Source: Tumebacillus lacus
GTDB lineage: Bacteria > Bacillota > Bacilli > Tumebacillales > Tumebacillaceae
Reading direction: 5' to 3'
Assembly: GCF_026410385.1 (NCBI RefSeq)
Contig: NZ_JAPMLT010000008.1
Span: 1 to 64,000 of the forward strand
DNA: 64,000 nucleotides
Shown here: in pieces, positions 1 through 8,033 of the stretch
Layout: each line of letters begins with the position of its first letter
Numbering within the stretch: position 1 is the first letter of the stretch
Position numbers and translations under genes: made by a program
Notes under the pieces: generated by a model
Databases searched by the model: none
What the model saw: only the letters and a program-made list of their open reading frames with translations
What the model was told of the DNA's origin: nothing

Positions 1-2
1 GC

Positions 3-1889
3 ACCCCGACCGGCCACGAAGAAGCCATCAAGCAATACCACCTGAAAAAAGAGCAGACCCGCTACCTCTACGACGGCGCGACCTTGCTCAACGAATACAC
101 CGGAGCGGGCGATCCGCTCGCCCAATATTACATGGGCGCTGACGACCAGATCGTCTCCCGCAAAATGTTCGGCTTCCACGGCCGCAAAGACCAAGGCTAC
201 CTCGGCAACCTGCGCGACCGTGGTCACCAGCTCTTCTACCACTACGACGCGATGGGCAACGTCAACGACCTGACCGACCATCTGGGCAGCGACGTGCTGA
301 AGTACCGCTACGACGCATTCGGCGGCGTGTTTACCCAACTGTGGACCCCGTACAACAACGTCGGTCTGACCGGCAAGAGCTACGACATCAAAGCCAGCCT
401 CATGGACTACAGTGCCCGCTGGTACAGCCCGGCAGAAGCCCGTTTCACCACCAAAGACACGTGGGCCGGCCTGCAAGATCTGCCGCAGACGTTGAACCGC
501 TACGCCTACGCCCTGAACAACCCGGTCAACATCACCGACCCGTCCGGCCACGCCCCGTGCTACGAAGATGACGACGGCGTCCTGCACTGCGGCTACGATC
601 CTGATCCCGACAACTGGGAACCCCGCGGAGGCGGTGGTGGTGGAGGCGGCGGTTACACCCCGCCCAACCCAGACCCGGTCGACCCTGACCCGACCCCGCT
701 CCCGCCCGCCTGGATGGACGTCGCGAAACGCGCCGCCGACCTGCTGGCAGCAGCAGGATTCACCCCGGAGGAGATCCAGAAGATCATCCCGCAACTGTTC
801 TCGACAGGCGTGGACTTCATCCCGGTCGTCGGCAACATCAAATCCGGGCTGGAAGCGACCCTCGGCATCGACCTGATCACCGGGGAGAAACTCTCCACCT
901 TCGACCGAGTCACAGCGGGAATCTCCGCCTTCAGCCTCAACTCAGGGGCACTGAGGGCAGGCTTAAAAACAGCCGGAAAAGTCGCCGACGTCGCCCTCGA
1001 CACGAGCAGGCACACCGACGACCTCACCGACGTCTCACGAGCCCTCTCGTGCGGCCGCTGCTTCGGAACCGGTACGAAAGTCGCCACCGACGAAGGTCCG
1101 AAAAACATCGAAGACATCCAAGTCGGCGACAAAGTGCTCTCGAAAAACGACGTGACAGGCGACCTTGACTACAAAGAAGTCGAGGAGCTCTTCACCCGCA
1201 TCGCACCGGACGTGTATCGGATCACCATCGGCAACGAAACCCTCACCACCACCGCCGAACACCCCTTCTACATCCACCACGTAGGCTGGGTCCGAACACA
1301 AGACCTCCACATCGGCGACGAGATGGAGACCAGTTCCGGCACGACGGCGGCGGTGGAGAAGATCCAGCGGGTAGACGAGCCAACGAAGGTGTACAACTTC
1401 AGCGTCGCGGACTACCACACGTACTTCGTGTCGGAGTTGCAGGTGTGGACGCACAATTCGAGTTCGGATTGTGGGATTGAGACGAATTATGTACTTTATA
1501 ACAGTAAACATAAAGATTCAATGCCGAGACCAAAAGGAACTGGACCAAATGGTGGTCTACTGCAATCACACCATGGATTACAACAAGAATGGGCAAGTAA
1601 TAATCTTAAACAATATGGTTATGATCCAAAACTTGCGCCGACAGTAACTATCGAGACTGGAAAAGGACTCCCACACACCTCAATTAGTAACGCACAAAAT
1701 GCAAGGAGGAGTGCTCGGGTTGCTGTAGGAAATGGGAAGTGGAGTACGACTTTGCAAGACGAATTACACTATATTGTTGAAGATTTTTCTCGGGCAGGTT
1801 TTTCTCGGCAAACTATTCAGGGGGTTCTAGATCAACAGTATAGAATGCTAGATAAGCTCAATGTCCCATATGGGAGGGTAGATTTCTAA
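3..1889 (+). CDS. RHS-repeat polymorphic toxin, C-terminal part (5' end outside window)
   Basis: The frame is open from the first bases, so the TTG at 84 is not a real start and most of the protein lies upstream. The visible part has YD-type repeats and the RHS-associated core (DAMGNV, YDAFG, YSARWYSPAEARF, NRYAYALNNPVN, DPSG). A poly-Gly and Pro/Asp linker follows, then a pretoxin-like helical stretch. A Hint self-splicing-type domain runs from CFGTGTKV through AEHPFYIH to HTYFVSELQVWTHN. The last ~140 residues are the variable tip, which has an SHH motif (LLQSHHGLQ) and a later PHTS. That resembles the Tox-SHH HNH/EndoVII-fold nucleases; this assignment is by motif only. Hint domains in this family are thought to release the toxin by autoproteolysis. 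The tip (from about 1470) is AT-rich compared with the GC-rich core, as expected for an exchanged cassette. Confidence 0.9.
   Translation, partial: TPTGHEEAIKQYHLKKEQTRYLYDGATLLNEYTGAGDPLAQYYMGADDQIVSRKMFGFHGRKDQGYLGNLRDRGHQLFYHYDAMGNVNDLTDHLGSDVLKYRYDAFGGVFTQLWTPYNNVGLTGKSYDIKASLMDYSARWYSPAEARFTTKDTWAGLQDLPQTLNRYAYALNNPVNITDPSGHAPCYEDDDGVLHCGYDPDPDNWEPRGGGGGGGGGYTPPNPDPVDPDPTPLPPAWMDVAKRAADLLAAAGFTPEEIQKIIPQLFSTGVDFIPVVGNIKSGLEATLGIDLITGEKLSTFDRVTAGISAFSLNSGALRAGLKTAGKVADVALDTSRHTDDLTDVSRALSCGRCFGTGTKVATDEGPKNIEDIQVGDKVLSKNDVTGDLDYKEVEELFTRIAPDVYRITIGNETLTTTAEHPFYIHHVGWVRTQDLHIGDEMETSSGTTAAVEKIQRVDEPTKVYNFSVADYHTYFVSELQVWTHNSSSDCGIETNYVLYNSKHKDSMPRPKGTGPNGGLLQSHHGLQQEWASNNLKQYGYDPKLAPTVTIETGKGLPHTSISNAQNARRSARVAVGNGKWSTTLQDELHYIVEDFSRAGFSRQTIQGVLDQQYRMLDKLNVPYGRVDF
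134..1474 (+). repeat. Direct repeat copy 1 (RHS core + linker + Hint)
   Basis: About 1.34 kb that is nearly identical to 2393-3736, with scattered mostly silent differences and one extra glycine codon in the second copy. The similarity begins abruptly inside the RHS core (GGCGC-GACGACC) and ends just after the Hint domain (GATTGTGG), where the toxin tips diverge completely. Confidence 0.95.
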
Positions 1890-2320
1890 TGGACATATAC
1901 AATGATTTAAGCAGCAGGTTTGTAGTAGAATCAAAACAGTTGGGAGCAACAGAGGAGGAATTGAACCAACTCCGTGCAATTTCACCAATTGACGTGCCAA
2001 GTGAGTACGCGGAGATTGTAAAGCAAGCAACTGATCTTGAAATAAATGTGGATAGCAGTATGTATCTTCGCATATGGGGTCCATCTAGATGCATTGAACT
2101 AAATGAAGCGCACAATGTTCACATGTATATGCCACACTCACTTGCTATTGGAGATGATGAAGGCGGCAGAGGGTTATTTTACCTGAGTGGTAAATCAGGA
2201 TTTGGGCTTTATGTCACTGGGTTCGGAAACTTGGACATTGATGAAGCGGAATACCTTGCACCAACATTGAATGATTTGTTAAAGAATAATGTTGGAGTAG
2301 AAAGGTTGTTAGAGTATTAA
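1889..2320 (+). CDS. SUKH (SMI1/KNR4)-type immunity protein for the first RHS toxin
   Basis: The ATG overlaps the toxin stop by one base (TAATG), so the two genes are translationally coupled. The 143-residue product is acidic. It has the SUKH-like pattern of a helical N-terminus with a conserved proline (IDVPSEYAEIV), a central tryptophan strand (LRIWGPS) and the glycine/acid-rich segment IGDDEGGRGLFYLSG. SUKH proteins are the commonest immunity superfamily beside polymorphic toxins, especially nuclease tips. Family call rests on pattern recognition. Its role as the cognate antidote is inferred from position. Base composition is as AT-rich as the toxin tip, which fits co-transfer of the pair. 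A strong terminator follows. Confidence 0.75.
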   Translation: MDIYNDLSSRFVVESKQLGATEEELNQLRAISPIDVPSEYAEIVKQATDLEINVDSSMYLRIWGPSRCIELNEAHNVHMYMPHSLAIGDDEGGRGLFYLSGKSGFGLYVTGFGNLDIDEAEYLAPTLNDLLKNNVGVERLLEY

Positions 2321-2328
2321 TGCTGTTC

Positions 2329-2359
2329 GGATGGTTGTTTTATCAACCATCCTTTTTTT
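2329..2359 (+). terminator. Rho-independent terminator after first toxin/immunity pair
   Basis: A perfect 9-bp stem (GGATGGTTG / CAACCATCC) with a short loop is followed by seven T residues. It closes the first RHS unit and separates it from the second RHS copy, which therefore gets no obvious read-through. Confidence 0.9.
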
Positions 2360-2392
2360 ATGAAGAGGGGTTTCTTTTACTTAAAACGAATG

Positions 2393-3736
2393 GGGCGCAG
2401 ACGACCAGATCGTCTCCCGCAAAATGTTCGGCTTCCACGGCCGCAAAGACCAAGGCTACCTCGGCAACCTGAGAGACCGTGGTCATCAGCTCTTCTACCA
2501 CTATGACGCGATGGGCAACGTCAACGACCTGACCGACCATCTGGGCAGCGAAGTGCTGAAGTACCGCTACGACGCATTCGGCGGTGTGTTTACCCAACTG
2601 TGGACCCCGTACAACAACGTCGGTCTGACCGGCAAGAGCTACGACATCAAAGCGAGCCTCATGGACTACAGCGCCCGCTGGTACAGTCCGGCAGAAGCCC
2701 GTTTCACCACTAAAGACACGTGGGCGGGCCTGCAAGACCTGCCGCAGACGCTGAACCGCTACGCCTATGCCCTGAACAACCCGGTCAACATCACCGACCC
2801 ATCCGGCCACGCCCCGTGCTACGAAGATGACGACGGCGTCCTGCACTGCGGCTACGATCCCGACCCCGACAACTGGGAGCCACGTGGAGGTGGCGGTGGT
2901 GGTGGAGGCGGCGGTTACACCCCGCCCAACCCAGACCCGGTCGACCCCGACCCGACCCCGCTCCCGCCCGCCTGGATGGACGTCGCGAAACGCGCCGCCG
3001 ACCTGCTGGCAGCAGCAGGATTCACCCCGGATGAGATCCAAAAGATCATCCCGCAACTGTTCTCGACAGGCGTGGACTTCATCCCGGTCGTCGGCAACAT
3101 CAAATCCGGACTGGAAGCGACCCTCGGCATCGACCTGATCACCGGAGAAAAACTCTCCACCTTCGACCGAGTCACAGCGGGAGTCTCCGCCTTTAGCCTC
3201 AACTCAGGAGCCTTGCGAACAGGCTTAAAAACAGCCGGAAAAGTCGCCGACGTCGCCCTCGACACGAGCAGGTACACCGACGACCTCACCGACGTCTCAC
3301 GAGCCCTTTCCTGCGGCCGCTGCTTCGGGGCGGGTACGAAAGTCGCTACCGACGAAGGTCCGAAAAACATCGAAGACATCCAAGTCGGCGACAAAGTGCT
3401 CTCGAAAAACGACGTGACAGGCGACCTTGACTACAAAGAAGTCGAGGAGCTCTTCACCCGCATCGCACCGGACGTGTATCGGATCACCATCGGCAACGAA
3501 ACCCTCACCACCACCGCCGAACACCCCTTCTACATCCACAACGTAGGCTGGGTCAGAACACAAGACCTCCACATCGGCGACAAGATGGAAACCAGTTCCG
3601 GCACGACGGCGGCGGTCGAGAAGATTGAGCAGGTAGACGAGCCGACAAAGGTCTACAACTTCAGCGTCGCGGACTACCACACATACTTCGTGTCGGAGTT
3701 GGAAGTGTGGACGCACAATTCGAGTAAGGATTGTGG
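2393..3736 (+). repeat. Direct repeat copy 2 (RHS core + linker + Hint)
   Basis: Second copy of the repeat at 134-1474, with its left breakpoint 34 bases after the terminator of the first immunity gene. Long, near-identical flanks of this kind allow homologous exchange of the toxin tip between copies. Confidence 0.95.
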
Positions 3737-4079
3737 TGCAGGAGCTAAAGTATTGTGGGGGAGTTGGGCAGATTATCCCAAAATGAAGGTTGATGGGCAA
3801 GACTATGCTCAAATAGGTGTCAGGCTGTATTCGCGACATGCGGTTGATAGATTGCAACCAAGTGGAAAGAGATACTCGGGGGAGTCACAAATTGTCCAAG
3901 CTGGTGGGTACGGTAAAACGAACGACTACGGTAGAAGTGTTTCTCCTAATTATGTTGAGGATGTTATACAAAATTCGACTCCCATAGTTCAAGAGAATGG
4001 AAATTTGTCCTATGTATCTGGTTCTCTTCAAGTGATTACGAATAAATATGGGACCGTCGTTACCGTAATAACAAAGTAG
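2424..4079 (+). CDS. Orphan RHS C-terminal cassette with alternative toxin tip
   Basis: This is a headless RHS copy. Its reading frame begins after a stop at 2382-2384, with no ribosome binding site in front of the first in-frame ATG. It repeats the RHS core, linker and Hint domain of the upstream gene and then switches to an unrelated ~115-residue tip. The tip carries YSRHAVDRLQPSG, then SPNYVEDVIQN and an end GTVVTVITK. This order (His in a helix, a helix that would contact RNA, C-terminal strands) resembles DUF4258/BECR-fold RNase toxins, but I cannot confirm the family. Without an N-terminal delivery part it is probably silent until recombined onto the full-length gene. This is an inference from organisation. 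Confidence 0.75.
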   Translation: MFGFHGRKDQGYLGNLRDRGHQLFYHYDAMGNVNDLTDHLGSEVLKYRYDAFGGVFTQLWTPYNNVGLTGKSYDIKASLMDYSARWYSPAEARFTTKDTWAGLQDLPQTLNRYAYALNNPVNITDPSGHAPCYEDDDGVLHCGYDPDPDNWEPRGGGGGGGGGGYTPPNPDPVDPDPTPLPPAWMDVAKRAADLLAAAGFTPDEIQKIIPQLFSTGVDFIPVVGNIKSGLEATLGIDLITGEKLSTFDRVTAGVSAFSLNSGALRTGLKTAGKVADVALDTSRYTDDLTDVSRALSCGRCFGAGTKVATDEGPKNIEDIQVGDKVLSKNDVTGDLDYKEVEELFTRIAPDVYRITIGNETLTTTAEHPFYIHNVGWVRTQDLHIGDKMETSSGTTAAVEKIEQVDEPTKVYNFSVADYHTYFVSELEVWTHNSSKDCGAGAKVLWGSWADYPKMKVDGQDYAQIGVRLYSRHAVDRLQPSGKRYSGESQIVQAGGYGKTNDYGRSVSPNYVEDVIQNSTPIVQENGNLSYVSGSLQVITNKYGTVVTVITK

Positions 4080-4325
4080 GTGACAGATGTGGGAAATGAA
4101 TCACAAAAACTGATAGAAATCATCAAGAAGTTTATTAGCCATGAATTCGACCTGGAAGAATTCCAAAGCAGATTGGATACGGCAAACTTCCCCAAAGAGA
4201 TCCAGGATGTCAAGCAGAACATCATCAACGAATTAGAAGAAATAAGGTTTACGAAATTGGAATCCAATCAATATGATTTTGGGGTAAAGGTGGCTCAGAG
4301 AATACTACATTCTCTAAAGGCATAA
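4080..4325 (+). CDS. Probable immunity protein for the second RHS tip
   Basis: This 81-residue, helix-rich, charged protein starts with GTG directly after the toxin stop codon; a second GTG nine bases on is an alternative start. It has no signal peptide or membrane segment. I do not recognise the family. Position, size and low GC make it the expected antidote for the tip encoded immediately upstream. No clear terminator follows, and the IS3 element begins about 75 bases downstream. Confidence 0.6.
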   Translation: MTDVGNESQKLIEIIKKFISHEFDLEEFQSRLDTANFPKEIQDVKQNIINELEEIRFTKLESNQYDFGVKVAQRILHSLKA

Positions 4326-4466
4326 CGTCATTGAGAAGGTTTTGCCTTTCATACACCCTTAGTTCCTTCAAGAAAGAGGCGGTTCAACACCCTAAATCTT
4401 GAGTCTATCAGCCTTATCCTTCATTTCTCACAAACTTCGTATGTTTCCCCGTAAATTTTCTCACCT

Positions 4467-5375
4467 TTACAACTTCACAACCAGAGGCTTGATTTTTCCG
4501 GCACGAACAGCTTCGCGGTACTCATTTGGTGACAGGTCGTAAAGACTTCCATGAATTCGCCGATTGTTGTAAAACTTCATGTATTCCATGATGGCTTCAT
4601 GAGCCTCAGCAAAGGTCTCAAACTCAGACCTGCTCAAGAGTTCATCTTCCAAGACGGCATGGAACGACTCGATGTGGGCGTTCTTGTTCGGGGTCTTGGG
4701 TGGGATGCGCTCATGTTCGACACCAAACTCCACACAGGCAGACTCAAAGGCGTGGCTAATAAACTGAGGGCCGTTGTCCGTTCGAATGTTGGGACGATGG
4801 TCTCCCTCAAATTGATTTCGTTTCCACAATGCACGCTGCAACAGGGCCACCGCATCGCTTGCCTCACACTTGGTTCCTACGTAGTAATCCACGATAGATC
4901 GGTCTCCGACGTCTATGATCGAGAGGAGGAAGAAGAAACGATTCTCTCCTTCGATGTATCCGTATTTCACATCCGTTTCCCAGAGTTGATTCGAGGAGGT
5001 TACTTCACGATTGCTCGCGATTTTCCGCGGGTGTTTGGTTTTGATTTTACGTTGCGGGCGCAGGAGATTGAGTTCTTGACAGAGTCGGTAGATTTTCTTC
5101 TTGTTGATGATGAGAGCATGTTCTCGCTGCAAATGCACAGTTAACTTTCGGTATCCATATGCGTTCCCGTCACCGGCCACCGCCTCTAGCAACCACTCTT
5201 TGATCTGTTCGTCGCTGATTCGTTTCCCATCCTGCGTGACAGAATAGCCTGGCTGTGGACGGCCGCCGTTATGCACTCTCGACTTTGTTTCCTCTTGTGC
5301 ACGCTTCCTGCGCGCGTACCACGTCGCTTCTAAGACACCGACAATCCGCAATACAGTGCGAACCGCATATCCCAA
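4467..5375 (-). CDS. IS3-family transposase OrfB (DDE integrase domain)
   Basis: Catalytic subunit of the IS3 transposase. It has an HTH_21-like N-terminus (AYGYRKLTVHL) and an rve-type integrase core with the first Asp in LWETDVKYGY, the second in IRTDNGPQF and the Glu in NAHIESFHAVLE. It ends with the usual YNNRRIHGSL..SPNEY segment. The annotated TTG start is nominal. The frame is open upstream through an A6G slippery run at 5426-5432, where it lies -1 to OrfA, so the product is most likely an OrfAB fusion made by programmed frameshifting. No disabling mutation was seen. Confidence 0.92.
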   Translation of the reverse strand: MGYAVRTVLRIVGVLEATWYARRKRAQEETKSRVHNGGRPQPGYSVTQDGKRISDEQIKEWLLEAVAGDGNAYGYRKLTVHLQREHALIINKKKIYRLCQELNLLRPQRKIKTKHPRKIASNREVTSSNQLWETDVKYGYIEGENRFFFLLSIIDVGDRSIVDYYVGTKCEASDAVALLQRALWKRNQFEGDHRPNIRTDNGPQFISHAFESACVEFGVEHERIPPKTPNKNAHIESFHAVLEDELLSRSEFETFAEAHEAIMEYMKFYNNRRIHGSLYDLSPNEYREAVRAGKIKPLVVKL

Positions 5376-5398
5376 CCCGATCCATTTGTCGGCGATTT

Positions 5399-5725
5399 CT
5401 ATCTTCTGCGATAGGTTGGGTCGACCTTTTTTACAAGGTCACGCAGGATCTCGATCTCAATGTCTTTTTCACCGAGGATGCGCTTGAGCTTATCGTTCTC
5501 CTCCTCGATGGCTCGGAACTCGTCTACTGTTGGGACAAAGACTCCGACCTTCTTGGCCTCAGGTCGCGTTTGTTGGAAATCTTGATGCTTGGACTGCTTG
5601 ACCCAACGATAGACCAAATCCGATTTGAGCTCATGACGACGCGCTACTTGTGCAGCATTGCCGACTTCCTGTACCTCTTTCACGATCGCTTGTTTAAACT
5701 CCAGGGTGTAACGAGTTCTTTTCAT
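5399..5725 (-). CDS. IS3-family transposase OrfA (HTH)
   Basis: A 108-residue DNA-binding subunit with an N-terminal helix-turn-helix (FKQAIVKEVQEVGNAAQVARR..YRWVKQ) and a C-terminal leucine-zipper-like coiled coil (EEENDKLKRILGEKDIEIEILRDLV). The ATG is preceded by GAGGGGATC. The sequence reading AAAAAAG near its 3' end (5426-5432) is a standard -1 slippery site and leads into the OrfB frame. Confidence 0.92.
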   Translation of the reverse strand: MKRTRYTLEFKQAIVKEVQEVGNAAQVARRHELKSDLVYRWVKQSKHQDFQQTRPEAKKVGVFVPTVDEFRAIEEENDKLKRILGEKDIEIEILRDLVKKVDPTYRRR

Positions 5726-5885
5726 GTTGATCCCCTCCGATGATTTCTACTATATCGGAAAAGGCTATGAGTCTCAAAATGACTTCAGGGGCTTAATAGG
5801 AGGTATGTCAATAATTTTGTGCAACCTCCTGCAAGGTGATAAATTTAATATCGGAAGAAGGGGAAATGAGAGGTGAGGAATTTAA

Positions 5886-6308
5886 ACGGATGAAGTTATA
5901 AGGAAATAACAAGATGATCTAGACCCTAACATAAAGGGGCTAGTAAATGTACTAAATTCATTTGAAGCCATTCGGACTTTAGGTAGTTGTGGCGGGCATC
6001 CTAACCCATTGCCCGGCCAATGGGAAGAAGGAACTTGATATGTAAAGTTTGATGTTGAACAATCCCTTGAAGGGTGGCGCACAATTGAGTTCTTGGCTTG
6101 GGCTATTAATCATGAATAGGATGAGGACTTGACGGTATTTTTTATACCGAAGTCAAGCCCCCCTTGGCTCAACGTACCCTCACAGACTTTGGGATGGGTT
6201 ATTGAGGGATATAACGAGCAAGACCCTAACCAATTGGCAGATTTCTTGTATAAGGTGAAAAATGATTTTTACAAGTCTGCGAAGAATCTAGAGACTATGA
6301 GTGAATAA
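5886..6308 (+). pseudogene. Decayed gene of unknown function (possible RHS-linked immunity gene)
   Basis: One reading frame from 5886 to the TAA at 6306-6308 encodes protein-like sequence of about 140 residues (NVLNSFEAIRTLGSCGGHP, GWRTIEFLAWAINHE, QTLGWVIEGYNEQDPNQLAD). It is interrupted by in-frame stops: TAA at about 5913, TGA within the first third, and TAG after NHE. A perfect terminator follows directly. The pieces keep codon-like composition, so decay is recent. I do not recognise the family. It sits where an immunity gene would sit relative to RHS debris on both sides, hence the tentative label. It may continue upstream toward the IS end. Confidence 0.6.
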
Positions 6309-6314
6309 ATATCT

Positions 6315-6354
6315 AACCTTGATTGGCTCAATGCCTTTCAAGGTTTCTTTTTTT
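6315..6354 (+). terminator. Terminator after the decayed gene
   Basis: The stem AACCTTGA / TCAAGGTT is followed by TCTTTTTTTC. Its survival supports the reading that 5886-6308 was once an expressed gene. Confidence 0.75.
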
Positions 6355-6445
6355 CGTGGGGGCTACCCAGTATCGAATGAGCCCATCATTCAACCAATAA
6401 CACGTACAACCCATGTAATATCCGTATAAAGATTTATCATTTTGA

Positions 6446-6620
6446 TTGTACGCAAATCAGCAGTACGGACAGCCGTTCGCCTACGACGACGACAACCGCC
6501 TCACCAAAGTCAGCTACCGGGACGGCACCTACGTGTCCTACGCCTATGACGCTTTTGGCCGCAAAGTCTTCCGTGAAGAGCAATACTTTGACCTCAACGG
6601 CCCCGGTGCCTCGACTTTTA
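6446..6620 (+). pseudogene. RHS YD-repeat remnant
   Basis: About 55 codons of RHS sequence (QYGQPFAYDDDNRLTKVSY, YAYDAFGRKVFREEQYFDL) with no start, no core domain and no tip. RHS similarity stops at about 6615, just before the promoter of the next gene. This is a left-over piece of an RHS gene, on the same strand as the RHS genes at 1-4 kb. It shows that the RHS locus once extended to here and was rearranged. Confidence 0.8.
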
Positions 6621-6692
6621 CCCCTCCCTGCCGCAATCTCCGCTATAATAAGAACCATCTACCCATTCCACTGGAAGAGGCGGTGCAACATC

Positions 6693-7175
6693 ATGTCATT
6701 TGAAGTGGAAAGATTCGCAAACCATCTGTTGGCTGGCGATCAGCGGGCGGCGTGGGCGGAAGTGATGACGTCGCAGCAGGCGGGGCACAACAGTTTGTAT
6801 ATTTTTGATCAGGTGATCACCAAAGCGATGGAGCACATCGGCACGCTTTGGGAGCAAAATGAGATCACGGTGGCCGACGAGCATTTGGCGACGTCGGTGT
6901 GTGATGTGGTGCTCACGTACTGTGAGTCGCTGTTCCTTGAGGCGGGTCAGGCGCTCGCGGCCAAACCGGCGGGGCGGGCGATGTTTTTCTGTTTGGAGAG
7001 CGAGCGGCACTATCTCGAGATCAAGATGGTCTCCCTGCTCTTCAAGCAAGCGGGCTGGGAGGTGCAGTTCCTCGGCCCGGACCTGCCGCTCGAGTACGCC
7101 ATCGCCAAAGCGGCGAAATGGAAGCCGGATGTGATCGGGATCTCGGTGTCGATCGCCTACCATCTGCCGCATCCC
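6693..7175 (+). pseudogene. Cobalamin-binding (methionine synthase-type) protein, 3' truncated
   Basis: The ATG at 6693 is 6 bp past the AGAGGCGG-like site and gives MSFEVERFANHLLAGDQ. Residues 1-85 form the helical B12-binding-2 cap (TLWEQNEITVADEHLATSV). Then begins the Rossmann B12-binding domain (ESERHYLEIKMVSLLFKQAGW, FLGPDLPLEYA, KPDVIGISVSIAYH), with the His of the cobalamin ligand motif present. The protein is cut off about 160 residues in, before the last strands, where the sequence runs into the inverted 3' end of a CheB fragment. The frame ends in unrelated residues at 7244. A TATAAT -10 element lies at 6644-6649. Confidence 0.8.
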
Positions 7176-7584
7176 GTCCCCTCCCGTCCCCTCTCGGCGG
7201 CCAACGACGACAGAAAAGCGTCGATCGGCAGGTTGATGCCTTGATCCGGGACGTAGGGGCTGAGCAACAGCGTGCCCTGATTGATCGACATGAAGTTCTG
7301 CGGCGGAATCAGATAGACCTGATTGGGTTCGATCCGCATGCCGTGCTCCGCGACGTTGATTTTCATTCTCGTGCGTCGAGCCAAAAGTTCGCTCATCAGG
7401 CTCTTGTGGTTCGGTGACAGATGTTGCACGACGACAAAAGCAGCGCCGGTCGTCGGCAGCACGTGTTCGAAGTACTGCTCCAGCGCTTCCAAGCCCCGGC
7501 CGATGCGCCGATGCCGACCACACGAACTGCCCCGTTCGTTTCCACCGCCACTTCAGCGCGGCCTTCCCGGTCGTCCCAAGGCAT
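7176..7584 (-). pseudogene. CheB-type methylesterase fragment, frameshifted and truncated
   Basis: Two overlapping minus-strand frames together give the N-terminal half of a CheB methylesterase domain: VRVVGIGASAG, then EALEQYFEHVLPTTGAAFVVVQHLSPNHKS, EHGMRIEPNQVYLIPP and INLPIDAFLSSLAAERG. Codons join if one G is restored in a G run at about 7497, where GASAGG-LEALE should read through. The catalytic Ser (GASAG) and His (VVQHLSP) are visible but the second half with the Asp is missing. The ATG has a good site (GGAGGG). In related genomes such domains are often fused to CheR and PAS. The 3' end is lost at the junction with the B12-binding gene. Confidence 0.75.
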
Positions 7585-7632
7585 ATCAGATCCCTCCAGT
7601 GGTTAACACGTGTCCGTCTCTATACGTGAAGA

Positions 7633-7662
7633 TTGCGATTTTTTGATCGCCGTGTCTATAAT
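7633..7662 (+). promoter_or_regulatory. Sigma-A-like promoter for the HmoB-like gene
   Basis: TTGCGA at 7633-7638 and a consensus TATAAT at 7657-7662 are separated by 18 bases, 66 bases before the ATG of the monooxygenase gene. Confidence 0.6.
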
Positions 7663-7727
7663 GATTCCGTTGAAATAAGCCATGTTACATTCCATACTTA
7701 CTGTATCGAAATAAAGAGGATGTGTCC

Positions 7728-8033
7728 ATGTATATTGGACACTCCATCGTCCGCGTGCCGAAAGAAAAAGTGGAAGAAGTGATCGGTCTTTACCAAAATC
7801 GCTCCCGCTCGGTCGATCAAGCGGCTGGATTTCACTCGTTCCACCTGTTGCAAAGCGAGACGGATGAAGAGGAACTGACCGTGCAGATGATGTGGGAACG
7901 CAAGGAAGACTACATCGCGTGGGTGCAGAGCAGCGACTTCAAGCGCATCCACGATCTGGAGAAAAAGTACCCGGATCAAGAACTGGCCGCCATCAAGCCG
8001 ACCGTGCTGCGCTACCGGGTGGTGGCCGACTGA
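7728..8033 (+). CDS. Antibiotic biosynthesis monooxygenase / heme-degrading-type protein
   Basis: A 101-residue ABM-fold protein (ferredoxin-like dimer). It has the order typical of IsdG/HmoA-like members: RSRSVDQAAGFHSFHLL, then ELTVQMMWERKEDYIAWVQSS and FKRIH. The tryptophans and the WxSxxF-type segment fit heme-handling monooxygenases, but this family also contains quinol and antibiotic oxygenases, so the substrate is not certain. The ATG at 7728 is chosen over the GTG at 7722 because AGAGGA is 8 bases away. The stop overlaps the start of the next gene, which suggests a two-gene operon. Confidence 0.8.
   Translation: MYIGHSIVRVPKEKVEEVIGLYQNRSRSVDQAAGFHSFHLLQSETDEEELTVQMMWERKEDYIAWVQSSDFKRIHDLEKKYPDQELAAIKPTVLRYRVVAD

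Larger units (their letters stand above)
4400..5776 (-). mobile_element. IS3-family insertion sequence, apparently complete
   Basis: The element is ~1.38 kb with two overlapping-frame transposase genes on the minus strand. Imperfect terminal inverted repeats both begin TGAG: TGAGTCTATCAGCCTTATCC on the left and, inward from the right, TGAGACTCATAGCCTTTTCC (about 15 of 20 match). I could not see a convincing target-site duplication, so the exact ends may be off by a few bases. It separates the second RHS cassette from further RHS debris. Confidence 0.8.

Noticed and set aside
2390..2423. ATG at 2390 as start of the second RHS copy
   Set aside because: It is out of frame with the RHS core and has no ribosome binding site.
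6546..6692. Upstream in-frame extension of the B12-binding gene into RHS sequence
   Set aside because: The extension is the RHS remnant in a different frame; the true start is ATG 6693 behind its own TATAAT.
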